Shown here: piece after piece, positions 39,812-42,660 of the stretch
How the letters are laid out: each line of letters starts with the position of its first letter
Position numbering within the stretch: position 1 is the stretch's first letter
From: Paenibacillus terrae
GTDB lineage: Bacteria > Bacillota > Bacilli > Paenibacillales > Paenibacillaceae
NCBI RefSeq assembly: GCF_000943545.1
Contig: NZ_JTHP01000057.1
Span: 1-42,660 of the forward strand
Reading direction: 5' to 3'
Length of the DNA stretch: 42,660 bases
The notes under the pieces: generated by a model
What the model saw: the letters and a program-made list of their open reading frames with translations, nothing else
Told to the model about the DNA's origin: nothing
The model's database searches: none
Position numbers and translations under genes: made by a program

Positions 39812-40873
39812 TCACACGGTTAAAAATGTTAAGCCTGCAAGAATGACCGAAGTGATGGACAGCACCAGTAAGGGAAGCACCGCTTTCTCCCGCAAGGTCT
39901 TAAAGCTCACATTCAGCCCCATGCCTACCATTGCCATCGTTAGCATAAATGTGGTGATGTGAGAAAGTCCGTTCATCAGACTAGAAGGAACTACGATATA
40001 TTTTCCCAAAACATAGCTACCGATCAAACTTGTTATGACAAATCCAATGAGAAACCAGGGGAACTCCATTTTCGCATCCGAGTGGATCTTTCCGGTTCGC
40101 TTCATCCAGTACATGAACATAAAGCTAAGCGGTATTAGCAAAAAGACACGGCCCAATTTGGCTAGCAAGCCAATCGCGAGAGCATCCTGTCCGGCAGGCT
40201 CGGCAGCTAAAGCCACATGTGCAATTTCATGCAAACTGATGCCTGACCATATTCCATATTGCATATCCGTCAAAGGAAGCCAAGGTCGAAGCACAGTAAA
40301 CAAAATGGCAAATACAGTTCCGACCAAAGCAATGAGCCCTACTCCTATAGCCGTATCCTCATCCTTGGATTTCAACAGGGGAGAAACAGCCGCAATCGCA
40401 GCCGCACCGCAGACACCTGTCCCAATACCGAGAAGAAGCGAGAGCGAAGCATCTGCCTTAAAGCGCTTGGCCAGCCACATGGTAAACAGGATGGAAAATA
40501 CGACGGTGCCCACATCACGCAGGAGCAAGCCCATACCGTGATGAATAACAACATCCATATTGAGCTTTAGTCCGTATAATACGATAGCCCCTCGCAGCAA
40601 TTTTTTAGCCGAAAACTCAACCCCTGAGCGTAAAGCTTCGGGATATCCCCATAGCTGTCGGTATAAGACAGCGAGAAACATGGCGCAAGCCAAAGGACCT
40701 ACATAATGAAAGCCAGGTATTTCGTTCAGACCATACCCCACGGATGCAAATATCATGGTCAGTCCAATGCCTAAGATACGCTGGATAAAGCGATTTCGAT
40801 TAGAGTGTGGGGAACGCTTTTGTGATAAACCGGAACTTAGTGAACATTTCATGCGCTTTATGTGACTGCTCAT
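39812..40873 (-). CDS. yeiH: YeiH/UPF0324-family putative sulfate/sulfite exporter
   Basis: A 353-residue protein of ten membrane helices. ATG 40873 follows GGAGGTATTCACC, while the longer frame to 40924 does not. UPF0324 motifs are GYGLNEIPGFHYVGPLACAMFLAVL, LLGIGTGVCGAAAIAAVSP (the GVCGxSA loop), WSGISLHEIAHVALAA and MVGMGLNVSFKTLREK. The family is associated with sulfite or sulfate export and often accompanies a LysR regulator. It is divergent from one here. Confidence 0.94.
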   Translation of the reverse strand: MSSHIKRMKCSLSSGLSQKRSPHSNRNRFIQRILGIGLTMIFASVGYGLNEIPGFHYVGPLACAMFLAVLYRQLWGYPEALRSGVEFSAKKLLRGAIVLYGLKLNMDVVIHHGMGLLLRDVGTVVFSILFTMWLAKRFKADASLSLLLGIGTGVCGAAAIAAVSPLLKSKDEDTAIGVGLIALVGTVFAILFTVLRPWLPLTDMQYGIWSGISLHEIAHVALAAEPAGQDALAIGLLAKLGRVFLLIPLSFMFMYWMKRTGKIHSDAKMEFPWFLIGFVITSLIGSYVLGKYIVVPSSLMNGLSHITTFMLTMAMVGMGLNVSFKTLREKAVLPLLVLSITSVILAGLTFLTV

Positions 40874-40991
40874 GGTGAATACCTCCAATTCTGTCTTCAT
40901 AAAGCTTAATGCGTATTTTGTCATAAGGAAAATAAATCATTATAATAGTATCCATAAGTAAATACATATGATGAAAATGGAGGAGTTGGCT

Positions 40992-41879
40992 TTGGATCAA
41001 TCTTTAATCGTATTTGTTATGGCAGCGGAGAAACAAAACTTCACAAGAACAGCCGAAGAGTTACACATGACCCAGCCTGCCGTAAGTCAATACATTCAAA
41101 CGCTGGAGCGTACGATGGGAGCCCGGCTTTTGGAGCGAAGTAATAAATATGTGCGTTTAACCAAAGCCGGTGAAATTGTATATCACCATGCCCAGGAAAT
41201 CATCCGTCTCCATACTCGAATGCAGTATTTGGTGGACGAGCTGATGAATACGGCAAAAGGCAATCTATCCATTGGCGCAAGCTACACATACGGAGAATAT
41301 GTACTACCGCATGTGATTGCGCAAATGAGAAGTCAATATCCACTCATTCAGCCCTCCATTAGCATCGGCAACACTCAGGAAATCGAAAGATTGGTGATTA
41401 GTAATCAACTGGATGTAGGGATTATTGAAGGACAATTTCAACATGACCATTTGTATATTGAACCGTTTGCAGAAGATGAAATGTATATCGTCGTTCCACA
41501 TCATCACCGTTTGGCTGGTAAATCTCAAGTGAGTTTAAGTGAGCTACAAGAGGACATATGGATTCTGCGCGAAGAAGGCTCTGGAACCCGGGAAGCGGCG
41601 GAAAAGATGTTTGCACGATTTCAGTTTGCCCCTGCTCATATTATGGATTTTGGCAGCACTCAGATTATTAAAGAGTCTGTAGAAGCAGGCTTGGGCATTT
41701 CTTTGCTGTCACAATGGACGATTCAAAAGGAACTCACCTTGGGCACTTTAAAAGTGTTGGATATAAGCGGCTTCCCGGTCGTTCGAAAATTCTCTTTTCT
41801 GACCCCTTCTGCGGTATTTGAAACGAAAGCGGCTACCGTTTTTTTAGAGGTTTTACGAGGTTATAACGTGAAAAGGTGA
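40992..41879 (+). CDS. LysR-family transcriptional regulator (CysL/YeiE-like)
   Basis: A 295-residue regulator starting from TTG 40992 (MDQSLIVFVMAAEKQNFTRTAEEL) with GGAGGAG seven bases upstream, which makes the earlier in-frame ATGs redundant. The winged HTH MTQPAVSQYIQTLERTMGARLLERS is canonical. The effector domain (LSIGASYTYGEYVLPHVIAQM ... GLGISLLSQW) resembles CysL/YeiE sulfur-metabolism regulators. Divergent placement with the YeiH exporter suggests that it controls that gene. The 118-base divergent region contains a TATAATAGT element. Confidence 0.93.
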   Translation: MDQSLIVFVMAAEKQNFTRTAEELHMTQPAVSQYIQTLERTMGARLLERSNKYVRLTKAGEIVYHHAQEIIRLHTRMQYLVDELMNTAKGNLSIGASYTYGEYVLPHVIAQMRSQYPLIQPSISIGNTQEIERLVISNQLDVGIIEGQFQHDHLYIEPFAEDEMYIVVPHHHRLAGKSQVSLSELQEDIWILREEGSGTREAAEKMFARFQFAPAHIMDFGSTQIIKESVEAGLGISLLSQWTIQKELTLGTLKVLDISGFPVVRKFSFLTPSAVFETKAATVFLEVLRGYNVKR

Positions 41880-41898
41880 AACTCAAAAGCCATGAAAA

Positions 41899-41918
41899 AA
41901 GCACCCCTGAAGGTGCTT
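41899..41918 (-). terminator. Terminator-like hairpin between LysR and HD relic
   Basis: AAGCACC pairs with GGTGCTT around a six-base loop; on the minus strand it is followed by six T residues, so it would end the minus-strand transcript and on the plus strand lies just after the LysR stop. Confidence 0.7.
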
Positions 41919-41922
41919 GACC

Positions 41923-42400
41923 TTACTCGAATACATCCGTGAATGTTCCTTTGGGCTCTTTTAATAAAGACTGTCTGGCTTCTAATAACCAGGGATGCAC
42001 AACCTTCATCTTCTCTTTATTGCTCCACACATGGTTAAAATAAATCATAATCGCTTCATCCAACAAATGATCGTTCACATTCTTCCTTATCTCTTTTAGA
42101 AAAGGCGCGGCGTGTGCTTGATCCCATGACAATTTGTCTCCTACAAATAAAATCTTATCCAGCAGACTCATGGACTTCCGCAGCGTCGTGTGACATTCAA
42201 TCGCATTCAGCAGCATCGGATCCGTTAGTCCAAAGATCTGAATAGTCATCTCTCTGGACAGCTTTTGGTGCAGGATATACGGAAATGCTAATTCTTCTTC
42301 TAAAATGGGGATATGGTTTGTTAAAAAGCTTCTCTACGTCCGAAAATAGATCCCCGGTAAATTCAAGCTCAGCAATGTAATGATGTAACACGGGATTCAT
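41923..42400 (-). pseudogene. YqeK-like HD-domain gene with internal deletion and frameshift
   Basis: Two minus-strand frames belong to one broken gene. The first (ATG 42400) gives MNPVLHHYIAELEFTGDLFS and DVEKLF, the start of a YqeK-like HD phosphohydrolase. The second begins with ILEEELAFPYILHQKLSREM and continues through NAIECHTTLRKSMSLLDKILFVGDKLSWDQ to HPWLLEARQSLLKE, the family C-terminus. Between them the usual 60-70 residues with HGDK...EHS and AGLLHDI are missing, together with one reading-frame shift at a run of T residues near 42323. HD catalytic residues are therefore gone. The longest piece (41923-42249) alone could still be translated but should be inactive. Confidence 0.72.
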
Positions 42401-42573
42401 GAATTTCTTCCTCCACTTCGCTTATTCCGATGATTTTACTATAAAATGTACATAACGCGCCATTACGCAAGCGGATGGTGCTTCCCATCGCTGTTGCTGC
42501 TTGTACATCACCATTCCGCCTACTCCGTTTTTCATGTGAATTTTTCGTTCAGCTCATATCATGAAAAAGATCC

Positions 42574-42622
42574 AAAAGGGGCTGTCCCATAAGTCATAAA
42601 ATTGGCTGGAGACGGCCCTTTT
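42574..42622. repeat. Imperfect hairpin resembling an insertion-sequence end
   Basis: AAAAGGGGCTGTC pairs imperfectly with GACGGCCCTTTT. The GGGGCTGTCCCATAAGTC stretch recalls terminal repeats of IS1182-type elements in Paenibacillus, but no transposase is seen and the window ends 38 bases later. It may equally be a terminator. The 260 bases from 42401 to 42660 hold no gene I can support. Confidence 0.35.
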
Positions 42623-42660
42623 CTCTAAATTGTAAAACAAAAAGAAACCAGTCGTCGTGT

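Noticed and set aside
42574..42622. Insertion sequence of the IS1182 type
   Set aside because: Only a short terminal-repeat-like stretch is visible and no transposase; listed only as a low-confidence repeat.
1..42660. CRISPR array or prophage
   Set aside because: I saw no regularly spaced direct repeats of 24-40 bases, no cas genes and no phage structural or integrase genes.

Overview
The window looks like chromosome from a spore-forming, plant-associated low-to-mid GC Firmicute, most probably Paenibacillus (P. polymyxa-like). This is inferred from AGGAGG-type ribosome sites with frequent TTG/GTG starts, spore genes (SleB-type hydrolase, YjcZ-type microprotein, YuzF-like protein, NucB-like nuclease), an SLH protein, many carbohydrate genes with PTS transporters, and a YesM-like sensor kinase. 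No database search was run; all family names come from reading motifs.

Layout. 1-5.3 kb: sensor kinase N-terminus cut by the window edge, small hypothetical genes, NucB-like nuclease, a secreted protein of seven bacterial Ig-like repeats, a small beta-barrel-like protein and uracil-DNA glycosylase. 5.35-5.51 kb: a compact unit made of a consensus sigma-A promoter, the 3' half of a decayed tRNA-Leu and a strong terminator, lying in front of ung. 5.6-6.2 kb: an SLH protein. 6.3-18.2 kb: the most interesting block. On the minus strand are a LacI regulator, a LicR/ManR-type PRD regulator, a lactose/cellobiose-type PTS (IIA, IIB, IIC) and an intracellular DUF4038 (apiosidase-like) glycosidase. Divergently on the plus strand are a fucose-isomerase-fold sugar isomerase, a split transketolase and an FGGY kinase. 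I read this as a PTS-fed D-apiose pathway: imported apiosyl-glycoside is cleaved inside the cell, then apiose -> apulose -> apulose-4-phosphate -> DHAP + xylulose-5-phosphate.

18.2-20.5 kb: a divergent LysR/MFS efflux pair. 20.5-27.2 kb: a second sugar-acid/PTS block with GH115 alpha-glucuronidase, stand-alone glucose-type IIA, GntR/UTRA regulator, RspA/ManD-like dehydratase and a IIBC permease without IIA. 27.15-27.75 kb: degenerate non-coding DNA with a long hairpin, then an intact tRNA-Leu(UAA). 27.9-30 kb: a run of microproteins, several of them membrane peptides and three too short for ordinary gene calling. 30-35.3 kb: secreted GH26 mannanase, glycerol dehydrogenase, GNAT, Excalibur protein, and an atypical KAS III-like protein with a STAS-like partner.

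35.4-42.66 kb: SleB, cupin, YjcZ- and YuzF-like small proteins, a GH25 lysozyme fused to Cu-amine-oxidase-N-like domains, a YeiH-type exporter divergent from a LysR regulator, and a YqeK-like HD gene broken by an internal deletion. I saw no CRISPR array, intact insertion sequence or prophage.
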